DNA from: Streptomyces liliiviolaceus
GTDB taxonomy: Bacteria; Actinomycetota; Actinomycetes; Streptomycetales; Streptomycetaceae
Assembly: GCF_018070025.1 (NCBI RefSeq)
Contig: NZ_JAGPYQ010000001.1
Coordinates: 4,774,001-4,838,000, forward strand
DNA: 64,000 nt
Direction of reading: 5' to 3'
Shown in pieces: positions 33,137 to 42,028 of the stretch (the first letter of the stretch is position 1; each line of letters begins with the position of its first letter). The notes below the pieces were generated by a model. The model was not told the origin of the DNA, searched no databases, and saw nothing but the letters and a program-made list of their open reading frames with translations. Made by a program: the position numbers and the translations under genes.

Positions 33137-34516
33137 ATGAACTTCGTCAAACGCGCAGGGCTCAGCCTGTGGGCCCGCAGGGGCCGCGCCCTGATCACCC
33201 TCGCCACCTTCCTCGCCATCTCCGTGATGGTGCTGGCCGGTGTCCTGGTCGACGACGCGACGGCCCGGGCCGAACTGGCCGCCAAACGCTCGGTCGGCGC
33301 CGAGGTCAACCTCGACGTGGACATGAGCCAACTGGCCGACACCGGACAGCTCCAGGCTCCGCGCATCGACGCCGCGACCGTCGACAGGATCGGGGCCCTG
33401 CCCGAGGTGCAGAGCTACACCTACACGATCTGGGACCGTGCCCTCCTCACGGGCCGCGACAAACTGGTCGACGGCGGACCGAAGGATCCCATGGGCCCCG
33501 GCGGAACCGTGGGTATGGGCGTCCTGGACTCCTCGCTGCTGCCCGACTTCCGCAGCGGCAGGTCCACTCTCCTGTCCGGTGAGCACATCACCGCTGCCGA
33601 CCAGGAGAAGAAACAGCTCCTGATCGAGGAGCGCCTGGCCCGGCGGAACGGCCTCAAGGTCGGCGACAGGATCACCCTCACCGGCAACGACGAGAAGACC
33701 ACGGGCAAGTTCACCGTGGGCGGCATCTACCGCGACCCGCGCCCCACCGCCGAGGCCGACGCCGAGTACGGCATCAGTCCGGCCAACATGATCTACGGAT
33801 CGGTGGGCGGCCTCTCCGCGCTCGACTCCGCAGGAGACGGCCCGCGGAAGGTCGGCAAGGCCACGTTCGTCCTCCGGGACGCGGACGGACAAGGCCCGTT
33901 CAAGAGCGGGGCCAAGCGGATCGCGGGCTCGGCACTGACCGGCTTCAAGCTGGACACCAACGACAAGGCCCTCCAGCAGATGACGGGGCCGCTGGGAGGC
34001 ATCCGCTCCACGGCCACCCTCGCCATGTGGCTGATGGGTCTCGCGGGCGCGGCCGTACTCGCCCTTCTGGTCAACCTGGCCGTCAAGCAGCGCCGCACGG
34101 AGTACGGCGTCCTGCTGGCGATGGGTGAGAGGAAGAACAGGCTCATCGCCCAGCAGGCCCTGGAGATCGTCGCCGTCGCCGCCGTGGCCGTGGGCCTCAG
34201 CGCCCTGTTCACCCCGGCACTGACGCAGAGCGCCGGCCAGGCGCTGCTCGGCAGGGAAGCCTCCGCCGCCGAGCGGAAACTCGACTCCTGGCAGCCTCCG
34301 GCCCCCGGCAGCACCGGAATCTATCAGGGCATCGACCCGGACGACCGGCCCGTGGAGAACGCCGACCCCATCGACAGGATCACCGTCGCGCTCGGCCCGG
34401 CGGACCTCGCAACGGTGGGCGGTGTCGGCCTCGGCATCGGCCTCCTCGCCACCGCCGTCCCGGCCGCGTCCGTACTGCGGCTGAGTCCCCGCACCATCCT
34501 CACGAAGGGCAAGTGA
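33137..34516 (+). CDS. FtsX-type ABC permease, second of two
   Basis: This 459-residue paralogue of the preceding permease starts MNFVKRAGLSLWARRGRA and has the same topology: one N-terminal helix (about 19-40), a large extracellular domain with LKVGDRITLTGNDEK, and three C-terminal helices around TEYGVLLAMGERKNRLIAQQ. An insert near the end (WQPPAPGSTGIYQGIDPD) between the last helices is longer than in the first copy. It is followed after six bases by the ATPase gene. The likely role is export or sensing of a peptide or lipid at the envelope under the adjacent two-component system. Confidence 0.93.
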   Translation: MNFVKRAGLSLWARRGRALITLATFLAISVMVLAGVLVDDATARAELAAKRSVGAEVNLDVDMSQLADTGQLQAPRIDAATVDRIGALPEVQSYTYTIWDRALLTGRDKLVDGGPKDPMGPGGTVGMGVLDSSLLPDFRSGRSTLLSGEHITAADQEKKQLLIEERLARRNGLKVGDRITLTGNDEKTTGKFTVGGIYRDPRPTAEADAEYGISPANMIYGSVGGLSALDSAGDGPRKVGKATFVLRDADGQGPFKSGAKRIAGSALTGFKLDTNDKALQQMTGPLGGIRSTATLAMWLMGLAGAAVLALLVNLAVKQRRTEYGVLLAMGERKNRLIAQQALEIVAVAAVAVGLSALFTPALTQSAGQALLGREASAAERKLDSWQPPAPGSTGIYQGIDPDDRPVENADPIDRITVALGPADLATVGGVGLGIGLLATAVPAASVLRLSPRTILTKGK

Positions 34517-34522
34517 CCCGCC

Positions 34523-35236
34523 ATGACCACGCTCCCCGCCAGCACGGCTCCGCCCCTTCTGCGCCTGGCAGGCGTCAGCCACACCTACTCCGGCCAGCGC
34601 CGCAGGACCACGGTCCTCAAAGACGTCGACCACACCTTCGAACGAGGCACCTTCTACACCGTCCTGGGCCCCTCCGGCAGCGGCAAGACCACCCTGCTCT
34701 CCCTCGCCAGCGGCCTCGACACCCCCACCAAGGGCACCATCAGCTTCAACGGGCAGGACCTCACCGAGCTCGGTCTCGGCCGCTACCGCAACAAGCACGC
34801 CGCCACGGTCTTCCAGCAGTACAACCTCCTCACCTACATGACCGCCCTCCAGAACGTCACCACCGCCATGGAGATCACCGGCGCGAAACCCGTCACCGGA
34901 ACCCGCAGGGCACGGGCCCTGCGGCTCCTGGAGGACATCGGCCTCGACAGGGCGACGGCCACCCGCAACGTCCTGCGCCTGTCCGGCGGCCAGCAGCAGC
35001 GCGTCGCCATCGCCCGCGCCCTCGCCTGCGACGTCGACATCCTCTTCGCCGACGAACCCACCGGAAACCTCGACGAGGACACCGCCCAGGGCATCATCGA
35101 CACCTTCCGCGACCTCGCCCACGAGCAGGGCACCTGCGTCGTCGTGGTCACCCACTCCCAGCACCTGGCGTCCCAGTCCGACCGCGTCCTCAGGCTCCGC
35201 AAAGGCAGGCTCACGGAACAGGTCAACGCCCGGTGA
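34523..35236 (+). CDS. ABC transporter ATP-binding protein (LolD/MacB type)
   Basis: This 237-residue ATPase has Walker A GPSGSGKTTLL, Q-loop VFQQYNLLTYMTALQNV, signature LSGGQQQRVAIARALA, Walker B DILFADEPTGNLDE and the switch His in VVVVTHSQHL. It is the partner of the two FtsX-type permeases immediately upstream. ATG 34523 has GAAGGG upstream. The complex of two permeases and this ATPase with a neighbouring OmpR-type system resembles antibiotic-peptide detoxification modules, although the permeases are shorter than BceB. Confidence 0.95.
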   Translation: MTTLPASTAPPLLRLAGVSHTYSGQRRRTTVLKDVDHTFERGTFYTVLGPSGSGKTTLLSLASGLDTPTKGTISFNGQDLTELGLGRYRNKHAATVFQQYNLLTYMTALQNVTTAMEITGAKPVTGTRRARALRLLEDIGLDRATATRNVLRLSGGQQQRVAIARALACDVDILFADEPTGNLDEDTAQGIIDTFRDLAHEQGTCVVVVTHSQHLASQSDRVLRLRKGRLTEQVNAR

Positions 35237-35320
35237 ATCCCCGCGCCCGCCCGCGCGGTGCTGACAGCCGCTGCCGCTCCTCTGCTCGCGGTGCGCCTTT
35301 CGTTCAGTGGCGGCGAAGGG

Positions 35321-36286
35321 TCAGCGCACCGTGCCGAGCTGCTTGACGTTGTGCAGCAGCGGCTCCGACTCGATCCGCTCCACACCGTCCAGCGAGCCCA
35401 GTTTCTCGGTCAGGTACCGGTAGAGCTCCGGCATGTCCCGGCAGACGACGAGGGCCTGTACGTTCGTCGGACCGGTGGTGGCCGCCGCGAAGACGACCTC
35501 CTCGTGCGCGCGAAGTGCCGCGCCGACGGCCGCCAGCCGGGACGGGGACACCGTCAGCCAGAGTAGGACGGGGGCGCGGAACCCGTACAGCTCCACATCG
35601 ATCTCCACGTCGGTGTAGAGCGCCCCGGACTCGAACAGTTCCTGCACCCGGCGGCGGGTGGTCGACTCCGGCCAGCCGGCGGCAGCCGCCAACTCCGCGT
35701 AGCCGAGCCGCCCGTCCTGGGCGAGCGCCTCCAGCAGGGGCGCGTCCGCGGGGGTGAGGCGCGTCGCCGGTCGGTCGCTCCCCTGCGGCGGCCTGGCCGG
35801 AGTCAGCGCGGTGATCTGTTCGGCGGTCAGTGCGTCGTCGTGCAGGTCGGGTCCGACCGCCCCGCCGACGAACTGGTGGATGACGCAGTGCGCGCTGACG
35901 GAGGTCACCCGCGGGGTCCGGGGCAGTTTCTGCAGCAGCAGGGTCTCCCGGTCGGCCGAGGCCGGTACCCGCGCCATGCAGGCGATCTCGGTACCGCCGG
36001 AGGTGATCGACACCCAGCCGGTGTCCGGGCGGCGGGCCAGCGCGCCGGCGATCCGCGGCGCCGACTCCGGGGCGGTACGCAGGCGGATCAGCCAGGTTTC
36101 GTAGCCCAGCCGGATGGGGTTGGGCACGCTGACCACCCGCACGCCCGCTTCGGCGCGCAGCCGGCGGTATCGCCGGGCGACGGTCTGGTCGGAGACGCCG
36201 AGCACCGCGCCGATCTCCCGGTACCCGGCCCGGCCGTTGATCCGCAGCGCGTGCGTCACCTGCCGGTCCAGCTCATCGATTTCCAC
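35321..36286 (-). CDS. Double Lrp/AsnC-type transcriptional regulator
   Basis: This 321-residue protein is a tandem of two Lrp units. HTH one is VEIDELDRQVTHALRINGRA, followed by YREIGAVLGVSDQTVARRYR and an AsnC-ligand fold. HTH two is LTPADAPLLEALAQDGRLGY with ELAAAAGWPESTTRRRVQEL and a second ligand fold (VLLWLTVSPSRLAAVGAAL). Double-length Lrp regulators of this sort are common in Streptomyces. GTG 36286 is used because it opens the first HTH; no good ribosome site is visible. It is divergent, with 85 bases between, from the DHA2 exporter, which it very likely controls. Confidence 0.9.
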   Translation of the reverse strand: MEIDELDRQVTHALRINGRAGYREIGAVLGVSDQTVARRYRRLRAEAGVRVVSVPNPIRLGYETWLIRLRTAPESAPRIAGALARRPDTGWVSITSGGTEIACMARVPASADRETLLLQKLPRTPRVTSVSAHCVIHQFVGGAVGPDLHDDALTAEQITALTPARPPQGSDRPATRLTPADAPLLEALAQDGRLGYAELAAAAGWPESTTRRRVQELFESGALYTDVEIDVELYGFRAPVLLWLTVSPSRLAAVGAALRAHEEVVFAAATTGPTNVQALVVCRDMPELYRYLTEKLGSLDGVERIESEPLLHNVKQLGTVR

Positions 36287-36371
36287 CGCGTCAGCGTAGC
36301 GAGTGTCGAGATCCGCAGGAACAGCGAAGAAAGGTGGGGAGAGTTGGGCAGGTACCGGCATTCTGCGGCGC

Positions 36372-37790
36372 ATGCGTAAATGGTCTCCGCTCATCGCCGT
36401 CTGTCTCGGCACCTTCCTGCTACTCGTGGACGTCCTCATCGTCGTCGTCGCCCTGCCGGCGATCTCCGACGACTTCCGGACGGACTACACCGACCTCCAG
36501 TGGGTCATCGACGGGTACGCCCTGTCCCTGGCCGCCCTGGTGCTCGGCGCCGGTTCTATCGCCGACCGGTTCGGCCGCCGCCGCGTCTATCTGATCGGCA
36601 TCGGCGTCTTCGCCCTCTCCTCGCTGCTCTGCGCGCTCGCCCCGAACGAACAGGCCCTGATCGCCGCCCGGATCCTCCAGGGCGTCGGCGGCGCGGCCAT
36701 GTTCGCGTGCACCGCCGCCCTGCTCAACTTCACCTACCACGGCCACGACCGGGGCATCGCGTTCGGCATCTGGGGCGCGGTGAACGGCGCCGCCGCCGCG
36801 GCGGGCCCGCTCGCCGGCGGCCTGCTCACCGAACACCTCGGCTGGCGCTGGGTGTTCCTCGTCAACCTGCCGGTCTGCCTGGTCGCGCTCTGGTTCACGG
36901 TCCGCGGAGTCAGCGAATCCCGGGCGCCGCGGGGCGGCCGCCTCGACCTGCCGGGCACGATCAGCTTCACCGTGGCTGCGGCCGCCGTGACGTACGGACT
37001 GATCCGCGCAGGTGAAGCCGGCTGGACCGACGGCGTGGCCCTGGGCGCGTTCGCCGCCGGCCTCGCGGCCCTGGCCCTGTTCCTGGTCGTCGAGGCCCGC
37101 TCGGAGCACCCGATGCTCGATCTGGCGCTGTTCCGCCGGGCGCCGTTCACCGTACTGATCGTCGCCGCGTTCCTCACCCAGGCCGCCGCCTTCGGCTATC
37201 TGCCGTTCAGCACCGTCTGGCTGCAGCAGGTGCTCGGCAACGGTCCGGTCGACGCCGGACTGTACGGCGCCCTCCCGATGGCGGCCGCCTCCCTGGTCGT
37301 CGGCGCGGGCGCCGGACGGGTCCTGCAGAGGATCGCCCCGCGGTTGACCGTCGGCCTCGGCCTGTTGCTGATCGCCGCCGGCAACCTGCTGCAGGCCAGG
37401 ATCGACGCGGACAGCACCGGTACGGTCCTGGTCCCCGGACTGATCGTGGCCGGACTCGGCGTCGGCAGCGTGCTGCCCACGAACGCCTCGGCACTGCTGG
37501 CCGAGGTGCCGCGCGAGCGCAGCGGGATGGCCGGCGGGGCACTGAACACGTTCCGCCAGCTCGGACTCGCACTCGGCGTGGCGGTCTTCGGGAGCGTCTT
37601 CGCCGACCGGGTCGCCGACGGACACGGCTCACCGGCCGCATTCGCCGACGGGGTCAACGCGACCCTGCGGATCGCCTCCGCGACCGCCTTGGCCGCCGGG
37701 ATCCTGGTGCTCGTCCTGCTCCGCAAGCACGCCGCCACGCCGGTCGCGGCACCGGCCCTGGAGGAGGCGCAACCATCGGCCCGCCGCTGA
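36372..37790 (+). CDS. MFS drug exporter, DHA2 (EmrB/QacA) family
   Basis: This 472-residue membrane transporter has about 14 predicted helices. Motifs include MRKWSPLIAVCLGTFLLLVD, then LQWVIDGYALSLAALVLGAG, the loop DRFGRRRVYLIG (motif A), ARILQGVGGA and GPLAGGLLTEHLGWRWVFLV (motif C). It exports drugs or toxic metabolites by proton antiport. ATG 36372 follows no clear ribosome site. The Lrp-type regulator next to it suggests control by an amino acid-like or small-molecule effector. Confidence 0.94.
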   Translation: MRKWSPLIAVCLGTFLLLVDVLIVVVALPAISDDFRTDYTDLQWVIDGYALSLAALVLGAGSIADRFGRRRVYLIGIGVFALSSLLCALAPNEQALIAARILQGVGGAAMFACTAALLNFTYHGHDRGIAFGIWGAVNGAAAAAGPLAGGLLTEHLGWRWVFLVNLPVCLVALWFTVRGVSESRAPRGGRLDLPGTISFTVAAAAVTYGLIRAGEAGWTDGVALGAFAAGLAALALFLVVEARSEHPMLDLALFRRAPFTVLIVAAFLTQAAAFGYLPFSTVWLQQVLGNGPVDAGLYGALPMAAASLVVGAGAGRVLQRIAPRLTVGLGLLLIAAGNLLQARIDADSTGTVLVPGLIVAGLGVGSVLPTNASALLAEVPRERSGMAGGALNTFRQLGLALGVAVFGSVFADRVADGHGSPAAFADGVNATLRIASATALAAGILVLVLLRKHAATPVAAPALEEAQPSARR

Positions 37791-37863
37791 GGCCGCTCCG
37801 GCAAGGTGGCCTCAGGACGGAGAGCCCGGCGCAGGACGAAACCACTGGTACGGGGTGGGGCTG

Positions 37864-38505
37864 TCACCCTCCGTCGCGTGCGCGCCCGAGCAACTCCTCC
37901 AAGGTGTCCACCGCCGCGTCGGGTTCGGCCACCCTGGCCAACGACCAGAAGAGCAGGGCCACTCCGACGGCTCCGGGGTCGGGGGCTCCGAGTGCGCGGT
38001 CGCCCACGTAGGCGGCGCGGCCCCGGCGGGCCCTGATGCCGGCGGTGGCCTGTGCGCCGGAGAGGGCGGCACGGGCTGTGCCGGCGAAGTCCTCTCCCGC
38101 GGTCAGGGCGTCCCGGGCCGGGGCGAGCGCGTCGACCATGGTGCGGTCCCCCGGCTCCGCCTCGCCCACGCGTTGGATCGCGGCTAGGCCCTCGGCGACG
38201 CCCGTACGCCAGCCCTCGCGGGCGTCTTCGGAGTGGGCCAGGGCGCGGGCGATCTCCTGGAAGAGCAGGCCGATCAGGGGACCGCTGGTGCCGCCGACCT
38301 CGTCGAGGAAGACGGAGGCGGCGACCGCGAAGGCGGCGTCGCTGGGGCGTTCGCCGAGAGCCGTCTCGACCCGGTCGAGGCCTTCACGGAGGTTGTCGCC
38401 GAAGTCGCCGTCGCCGGAAAGCTGGTCGAGCGCGGTCAGCGTGTCGTGCGCGGTGCGCGCGGTCTGCGCGTAGGTGCTCAGGACGAGGCGGTGGTCGAGG
38501 GTCAT
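37864..38505 (-). CDS. dhaL: Dihydroxyacetone kinase subunit DhaL
   Basis: This 213-residue nucleotide-binding subunit has family motifs LDQLSGDGDFGDNL (metal and nucleotide site, normally GDGDxGxNM), GGTSGPL, GDRTMVDALAPA and GRAAYVGDRALGAPDPGA. DhaL donates phosphate to the substrate held by DhaK. Its start overlaps the dhaK stop (38502-38505), so production is coupled. No DhaM or other PTS phosphotransfer gene is in the window, so either a distant DhaM re-phosphorylates it or ATP exchange is used. The last gene of the MHS-dhaK-dhaL operon, it converges on the DHA2 exporter. Confidence 0.93.
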   Translation of the reverse strand: MTLDHRLVLSTYAQTARTAHDTLTALDQLSGDGDFGDNLREGLDRVETALGERPSDAAFAVAASVFLDEVGGTSGPLIGLLFQEIARALAHSEDAREGWRTGVAEGLAAIQRVGEAEPGDRTMVDALAPARDALTAGEDFAGTARAALSGAQATAGIRARRGRAAYVGDRALGAPDPGAVGVALLFWSLARVAEPDAAVDTLEELLGRARDGG

Positions 38506-39527
38506 CGTGTGGGCTCCGTACCGGCGAGGGGCTGTGTGACGGGGAAGGCCGGGGTCCGGGCGGGCGCGTGCCACCAGTCGAGCCAGCGTTCTCCGGGCGT
38601 GGTGAGGGTGAGGGAGAAGCCGCTCATGTCGAGGGCGGGGACGAACGTGCCGACGAGTTGTCCGGCGACGCGCACACTCTGGGCGTCCAGGAAGTGGCGG
38701 ACCCGGTCGTGGACGGCGTACAGCTCCAGCAGGGTGGTCGCGCCGAGGCCGCCCACGAGGAGGAGGACGTCGTCGGGGCGCCGGGGCAGGCCGTCGAGCA
38801 CCTGCCGTGCCATGCGGTCGACGAGTTCCTCCAGCGGTGGACGGGCGACGGTCCGCGCGGCGCGCTCGCCGTGGATGCCCACCCCGTACTCCAGCTCGTC
38901 GTCGCCGAGTTCGAAGGCGCGGCCGCCCTGGGCGGGTGAGGTGTGGGCGCGGGAGGCGACGGCAACGCTGCGCGAGGCCGCGGCGATCTCGGTTCCGAGG
39001 TCGGCGAGTTCGTCGAGGCCGAGTCCGGTGTCGCCGGCCCCGCCGAGGAGTTTCTCGACGATGACGGTGGCTCCCGTACCGCGCCGGCCGGTCGCGGTCG
39101 TCTCGTCCTCGGTGGCGAGGTCGTCGTCGACCAGGACGCGGCGCACCCGGATGCCGTCGGCGCGCAGGCGCTCGGCGGCGATACCGAAGTTGATGCGGTC
39201 CCCCGTGTAGTTCTTCACGATGTGCAGGACGCCGTCCTCGCCCGCGACGGCCCGTGAGGCCTCGTAGACCTGGCGGTTGTGCGGTGAGGCGAAGACCCGG
39301 CCGGGGACGGAGGCGTCGAGCATGCCGCGGCCGACGAACCCGGTGTGCAGGGGTTCGTGCCCGGAGCCGCCGCCGGAGAGGAGTCCAACGCGGCGCCGGG
39401 GGTCGCGGTCGCGGGCGGTGACGTAGAGCGGGTCCTGGTGGAGGTGGAGCAGGTCGGGGTGGGCCAGGGCGAGACCGCGCACCGCGGCCTCCACGGGTGC
39501 GGTGTCGGGGAGGAAGAGGCGGGTCAC
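38502..39527 (-). CDS. dhaK: Dihydroxyacetone kinase subunit DhaK
   Basis: This 341-residue substrate-binding subunit carries the glycine loop LLSGGGSGHEPLHTGF (His57), NYTGDRINF with Asp110, and YGVGIHGERA with His219. By family knowledge His219 forms a covalent hemiaminal with the ketone or aldehyde substrate. GTG 39527 overlaps the transporter stop (39524-39526). Substrates of the family are dihydroxyacetone, glyceraldehyde and, in some actinobacteria, erythrulose. Here it probably phosphorylates the carbonyl product of the divergent aldolase, which is inference from context. Confidence 0.94.
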   Translation of the reverse strand: MTRLFLPDTAPVEAAVRGLALAHPDLLHLHQDPLYVTARDRDPRRRVGLLSGGGSGHEPLHTGFVGRGMLDASVPGRVFASPHNRQVYEASRAVAGEDGVLHIVKNYTGDRINFGIAAERLRADGIRVRRVLVDDDLATEDETTATGRRGTGATVIVEKLLGGAGDTGLGLDELADLGTEIAAASRSVAVASRAHTSPAQGGRAFELGDDELEYGVGIHGERAARTVARPPLEELVDRMARQVLDGLPRRPDDVLLLVGGLGATTLLELYAVHDRVRHFLDAQSVRVAGQLVGTFVPALDMSGFSLTLTTPGERWLDWWHAPARTPAFPVTQPLAGTEPTR

Positions 39528-40882
39528 GGGGTCGCGGTCCTTTCGGGGGCGGGCGTCGGCAGCGGAGCCGGGGTGGTGGGTTCGGCCTCGCCCGCGCCGA
39601 GCCGGGTGGTGGCGAGCGCGGACAGGACCGCCACGCCGACGCAGTAGAGGATCAGCCAGCCCCAGTGGCCTCCCGCGGTGGCCAGCAGGGCCGTTCCAAT
39701 GAGCGGGGACAGGCCACCGCCGAGGGTGGCGCCGAACTGCTGGGTGACGGAGAGGCCGGTGTAGCGGACGTTGACGGGATACAGGTTGGAGAACAGCGCG
39801 CCCTGCGCGCCGTACATCGCCGCGTGGCCCACGCCGAGGCCGAGGGTCATGCCGAGGACGTACGCCCAGAACTGGCCGGTCTCGATGAGCAGGAAGAACG
39901 GCACGGCGAGAACGGCCTGGAAGAGGGCGCCGGCGATGTACACCTTGCGGCGGCCGATGCGGTCGGAGAGCGCACCGAACAGGGGCAGGGTGCAGCATTC
40001 GACGGCGCACGCGACCAGGACGGCGAGCAGTACGGGTGTCTTGTCGCGGTCGAGTTCGGTGGTGACGTAGGTGATGGCCACCACGTAGTAGATGTTGAAC
40101 AGACCGCTCTCCGCGATCTTGGCGAGGATCGAGAAGACGACGGTGGCAGGGCGCCGGGTGAGCACTTCCCGTACGGGCAGGCTCTGCACCTCGCGGTCGG
40201 CCCGCATCTTGACGAACTCGGGACTCTCGGTGATGTGGAAGCGCATCCACATGCCGACGCCGACGAGCAGGATGCTGGCGAGGAACGGCAGTCGCCAGGC
40301 CCAGTCGTCATAGGCCCCGCCGGGCAGCGCCGCGTCCAGGGCCGTGACGAGTCCGACGGGGATGAGCACTCCCGCCGGGGTGCCGATGTGCACGAGGGAG
40401 GTGAAGAAGCCCTGTCGGGTCCTGGGGCTGTATTCCAGCGCCATGAGGACGCCGCCGCCGTATTCGCCGCCCATGCCGAGGCCCTGCACGAGGCGGATGA
40501 GGACGAGCAGGATCGGGGCGGCGATGCCGATGCTGTCGTAGGAGGGCAGCAGTCCGATGGCGAAGGTCCCCAGGCCCATCATCAGCATGGTGATGATCAG
40601 TACGTTCTTGCGGCCGAGGCGGTCGCCGAAGTGGCCGAAGAGGATGCCGCCGAGCGGACGGGCCGCGTACCCGACGAAGTAGGTGGCGAACGCGGCGAGG
40701 GTGCCCACCAGGGGTGAGGCGTCGGGGAAGAAGATCTTGTCGAAGACCAGGGCCGCGGTCGTCGCGTAGAGGGTGAAGTCGTAGTACTCGACGGTGGTGC
40801 CCAGGGCGCTGGCGGTGACGACCTTGCGCAGCGACGCCCGGGAGGCCGGCGCGGCGGCCGGTGCCGTGGCTGGTGTGGACAT
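39524..40882 (-). CDS. MFS transporter, metabolite:proton symporter (MHS) type
   Basis: This 452-residue transporter with 12 helices has the MHS signature: ASALGTTVEYYDFTLYATTA at helix one, YAARPLGGILFGHFGDRLGR before helix three, QGLGMGGEYGGG, and LPLFGALSDRIGRRKVYIAG in the second half. Relatives import carboxylates, shikimate, proline betaine or sugar acids together with protons. ATG 40882 has GGAG five bases ahead. As the first gene of the operon with dhaK and dhaL, and opposite a pyruvate-aldolase-family gene, it likely brings in the acid that the pathway degrades. Confidence 0.93.
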   Translation of the reverse strand: MSTPATAPAAAPASRASLRKVVTASALGTTVEYYDFTLYATTAALVFDKIFFPDASPLVGTLAAFATYFVGYAARPLGGILFGHFGDRLGRKNVLIITMLMMGLGTFAIGLLPSYDSIGIAAPILLVLIRLVQGLGMGGEYGGGVLMALEYSPRTRQGFFTSLVHIGTPAGVLIPVGLVTALDAALPGGAYDDWAWRLPFLASILLVGVGMWMRFHITESPEFVKMRADREVQSLPVREVLTRRPATVVFSILAKIAESGLFNIYYVVAITYVTTELDRDKTPVLLAVLVACAVECCTLPLFGALSDRIGRRKVYIAGALFQAVLAVPFFLLIETGQFWAYVLGMTLGLGVGHAAMYGAQGALFSNLYPVNVRYTGLSVTQQFGATLGGGLSPLIGTALLATAGGHWGWLILYCVGVAVLSALATTRLGAGEAEPTTPAPLPTPAPERTATP

Positions 40883-41012
40883 GCTCGCTCCATTGCGATG
40901 GCGGCTCGAATGCGATGGCGGCTCGAAGACGCGGTCGGTGCCGTCCTCATCATGCGCGCGGGTCGGCGGTGACCGGAAACTGCGGTTCCGCTTTCGGGGA
41001 CCCGTGCTAACA

Positions 41013-41026
41013 TCTGATGCATCAGA
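41013..41026. promoter_or_regulatory. GntR operator, copy one (perfect 14-bp palindrome)
   Basis: TCTGATGCATCAGA lies between the divergent MHS transporter (start 40882) and aldolase (start 41070) genes. A near-identical site covers the aldolase stop, upstream of the GntR gene. The shared core TCTGATnnATYAGA points to one regulator controlling both promoters. Confidence 0.75.
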
Positions 41027-41069
41027 CATTACATCCGCATCCTGAGCGCGGCAATACGCAGGAGGACAC

Positions 41070-41957
41070 GTGAAGGACATCCAGCTCGGCGGGATGATTT
41101 CCACCGTCGTCACGCCGTTCGACGAGAACGACGAGGTCGACCTGGATCTGCTGCGCGGCGAGGTGAAGTACCTCCTCGGCCAGGGCGTCACCGCCATCTG
41201 CGCCTGCGGCAGTACCGGTGAGGGACAGACCCTCTCCCTGGAGGAGAGCGCGGCGATCTGCGCCACCGTCGTCGACGAGGTCGCCGGCCGGGTGCCGGTG
41301 ATCGGCGGCGTCATCCAGAACTCGACCGCCCAGGCCAAGCGCTACTCGCTCGCCCTCAAGGAGGTCGGCGTCGACGCCCTCCAGGTGACGCCCGTGCACT
41401 ACGTCTTCTCACCCTCGCCCGAGGAGACCGTGGCGCACTACCGGGAGATCGGCGAGGCGACCGACCTGCCCATCGTCCTGTACAACGTGGTGCCCTGGGC
41501 CCTGGTCCCCGTCGACACCATCGAGCTGCTGCGCGACGTTCCGCAGGTCGTGGCGATCAAGCAGTCCGGCGGCGACATGCACCTGCTCGCCGACCTGCTG
41601 CACCGCATGCGCGAGCGGTTCGTCATCCTCGCCGCGCTCGACGACCTGCACTACCCGGCGTTCGCCATGGGCGCCCACGGCGCGCTCGCCGCGATCCCCA
41701 CCGTCACGCCCGCGCTGAGCGTCGAACTCTGGAACGCGGTCCAGAGCGGTGACCACGCCAAGGCCCTGAGCCTGCACGAGCGCATCCTCACCGTGTGGCG
41801 GGCGATCGACGCGCCCAACCTCCCCGCGACACTGAAGGCGGCACTCGAACTCCAGGGCCGCTCCCCGGGTCTCCCCCGCCGCCCCTTCCAGCCGGCCACC
41901 GAATCCGACCGCGCCCGCATCCGCGCCGCGCTCCGAACGGCTAATCTGATCGATTAG
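41070..41957 (+). CDS. Dihydrodipicolinate synthase/N-acetylneuraminate lyase family aldolase
   Basis: This 295-residue class I pyruvate aldolase has GGMISTVVTPFDENDEVD at the start, CGSTGEGQTLSLEE for the carboxylate-binding loop, PIVLYNVVPW with the active-site Tyr, and VVAIKQSGGD with the Schiff-base Lys. The Arg that marks lysine-pathway DapA after YN is absent (YNVVPW), so a catabolic role on a 2-keto-3-deoxy acid is more likely. GTG 41070 has AGGAGG upstream. It is divergent from the MHS-dhaK-dhaL operon and followed by a GntR regulator. It should release pyruvate and an aldehyde. Confidence 0.92.
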   Translation: MKDIQLGGMISTVVTPFDENDEVDLDLLRGEVKYLLGQGVTAICACGSTGEGQTLSLEESAAICATVVDEVAGRVPVIGGVIQNSTAQAKRYSLALKEVGVDALQVTPVHYVFSPSPEETVAHYREIGEATDLPIVLYNVVPWALVPVDTIELLRDVPQVVAIKQSGGDMHLLADLLHRMRERFVILAALDDLHYPAFAMGAHGALAAIPTVTPALSVELWNAVQSGDHAKALSLHERILTVWRAIDAPNLPATLKAALELQGRSPGLPRRPFQPATESDRARIRAALRTANLID

Positions 41958-41958
41958 A
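41945..41958. promoter_or_regulatory. GntR operator, copy two (over the aldolase stop codon)
   Basis: TCTGATCGATTAGA matches copy one in 11 of 14 positions and is palindromic except at one pair. It spans the TAG stop (41955-41957) and lies 71 bases upstream of the gntR ATG. Autoregulation is inferred. Confidence 0.65.
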
Positions 41959-42028
41959 TGTCACGTCCCACAACCTCGTGGGCGACCCGTCAGACCAGAT
42001 CCGACCGGACCCGACCAGAGGGGCGATC

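Noticed and set aside
33083..35164. A 693-codon open frame on the minus strand
   Set aside because: It is antisense to the second permease and the ATPase, which carry complete motifs. It is a shadow.
41070..41957. Naming the aldolase dapA
   Set aside because: The Arg after the active-site Tyr region that is typical of DapA is missing, and the context is catabolic.
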